From Hyphomicrobiales bacterium (GTDB lineage Bacteria; Pseudomonadota; Alphaproteobacteria; Rhizobiales; Beijerinckiaceae): DNA of 64,000 bases. This document shows, one piece after another, positions 63,583 to 64,000 of the stretch. The stretch lies in the NCBI GenBank assembly GCA_027489535.1, contig JAIXZO010000002.1, positions 306,184 through 370,183 of the forward strand. Direction: 5' to 3'. The position numbers and the translations under genes were made by a program. The notes under the pieces are model-generated. The model searched no databases, was not told where the DNA came from, and saw only the letters and a list, made by a program, of their open reading frames with translations. Position 1 is the first letter of the stretch, and every line of letters starts with the position of its first letter.

Positions 63583-64000
63583 ATGAGCAAGGTCGGCAGC
63601 GGCGAAACGAAGAGCACGCTGTACTGCTCGTTCTGCGGCAAGAGCCAGCACGAAGTCCGCAAACTGATCGCGGGCCCCACCGTCTTCATCTGTGACGAGT
63701 GCGTCGAGCTGTGCATGGACATCATCCGCGAGGAGAGCAAATCCTCGCTGGTGAAGTCGCGCGACGGCGTGCCCACGCCCAAGGCGATCCGCCAGGTTCT
63801 CGATGACTACGTCATCGGACAGGACCATGCGAAAAAGGTTCTCTCGGTCGCGGTGCACAACCACTACAAGCGCCTCAACCACGCGACGAAGCACAACGAC
63901 GTCGAGCTGGCGAAGTCGAACATCCTGCTGGTCGGTCCCACGGGATCGGGCAAGACGCTGCTCGCGCAGACGCTCGCCCGCATCCTCGACGTGCCGTTCA
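63583..64000 (+). CDS. clpX: ATP-dependent Clp protease ATP-binding subunit (partial)
   Basis: The first 139 codons; the gene runs off the window end. The N-terminal zinc-binding domain is complete (CSFCGK and CDECVELC). The AAA+ domain begins with [24 protein letters not shown] and includes Walker A GPTGSGKT. ClpX unfolds substrates and feeds them to ClpP; in alphaproteobacteria it degrades CtrA during the cell cycle. A GGAGG site lies 8 bp before the ATG. 250 bp separate it from clpP, so it may have its own promoter. Confidence 0.97.
   Translation, partial: MSKVGSGETKSTLYCSFCGKSQHEVRKLIAGPTVFICDECVELCMDIIREESKSSLVKSRDGVPTPKAIRQVLDDYVIGQDHAKKVLSVAVHNHYKRLNHATKHNDVELAKSNILLVGPTGSGKTLLAQTLARILDVPF

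Overview
The window is a gene-dense, GC-rich chromosomal segment of an alphaproteobacterium, most likely of the order Hyphomicrobiales (Rhizobiales). This is inferred from three things. A tRNA-Leu, tig, clpP, clpX block closes the window. A MarR regulator strongly resembles LdtR. A very long, membrane-anchored coiled-coil protein looks like the growth-pole-ring protein of polar-growing Rhizobiales. No plasmid, phage, rRNA or CRISPR locus is visible. One AT-rich gene (54.6-55.8 kb) stands out as probably foreign.

Layout. 0-4 kb: the 3' end of an RTX protein gene, an alpha/beta hydrolase, and a cyanide-insensitive-type bd quinol oxidase (cydA-cydB plus a 30-residue third subunit). 4-10 kb: a Tat-exported, membrane-bound formate dehydrogenase (catalytic, Fe-S and cytochrome b subunits) with small accessory proteins. 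10-16 kb: the N-degron transferase bpt, an RDD protein, a CAP lipoprotein, an orphan LivH-like permease, rimO and a higBA-type toxin-antitoxin pair. 16-18.5 kb: a sulfide-response locus (bigR, rhodanese, TauE exporter, divergent persulfide dioxygenase-like blh). 18.5-23.2 kb: a complete BMP-type nucleoside ABC importer. 23-31 kb: quinone reductase, SulP, TerC, ldtR, 3-hydroxyisobutyryl-CoA hydrolase and hemB. 31-38.7 kb: XRE-cupin regulator, ferredoxin, transporters, thiD, an atypical SDR and a dgcA-like racemase. 38.8-42.3 kb: an Mla-type lipid transporter (mlaE, mlaF, mlaD and a lipoprotein). 42.4-47.1 kb: the giant hendecad-repeat protein. 47.5-54.6 kb: a small unknown, ferredoxin, ferredoxin reductase, MFS, universal stress protein, lipoprotein and a stand-alone molybdopterin oxidoreductase. 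54.6-64 kb: the AT-rich HEPN-like gene, glnB-glnA, nnrDE, a multicopper-oxidase fold that has lost its copper ligands, tRNA-Leu, tig, clpP and the start of clpX.

The respiratory genes fit together. Formate is oxidised in the periplasm and the electrons enter the quinone pool, where the bd oxidase can pass them to oxygen. That oxidase type tolerates sulfide and cyanide, which suits the nearby sulfide-detoxification operon. The rest is mostly housekeeping: nitrogen sensing, haem, proteostasis and envelope lipid transport.

A dispersed family of palindromic intergenic repeats (eight units at five places) marks the spaces between transcription units. The most striking observation is that the growth-pole-ring-like protein can be read by eye as 64 consecutive 11-residue repeats with a single 7-residue phase break. 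Other points of interest are the copper-ligand-less oxidase, the AT-rich HEPN-like gene and the SDR lacking its catalytic Tyr and Lys. All assignments were made by reading the sequence without database searches.
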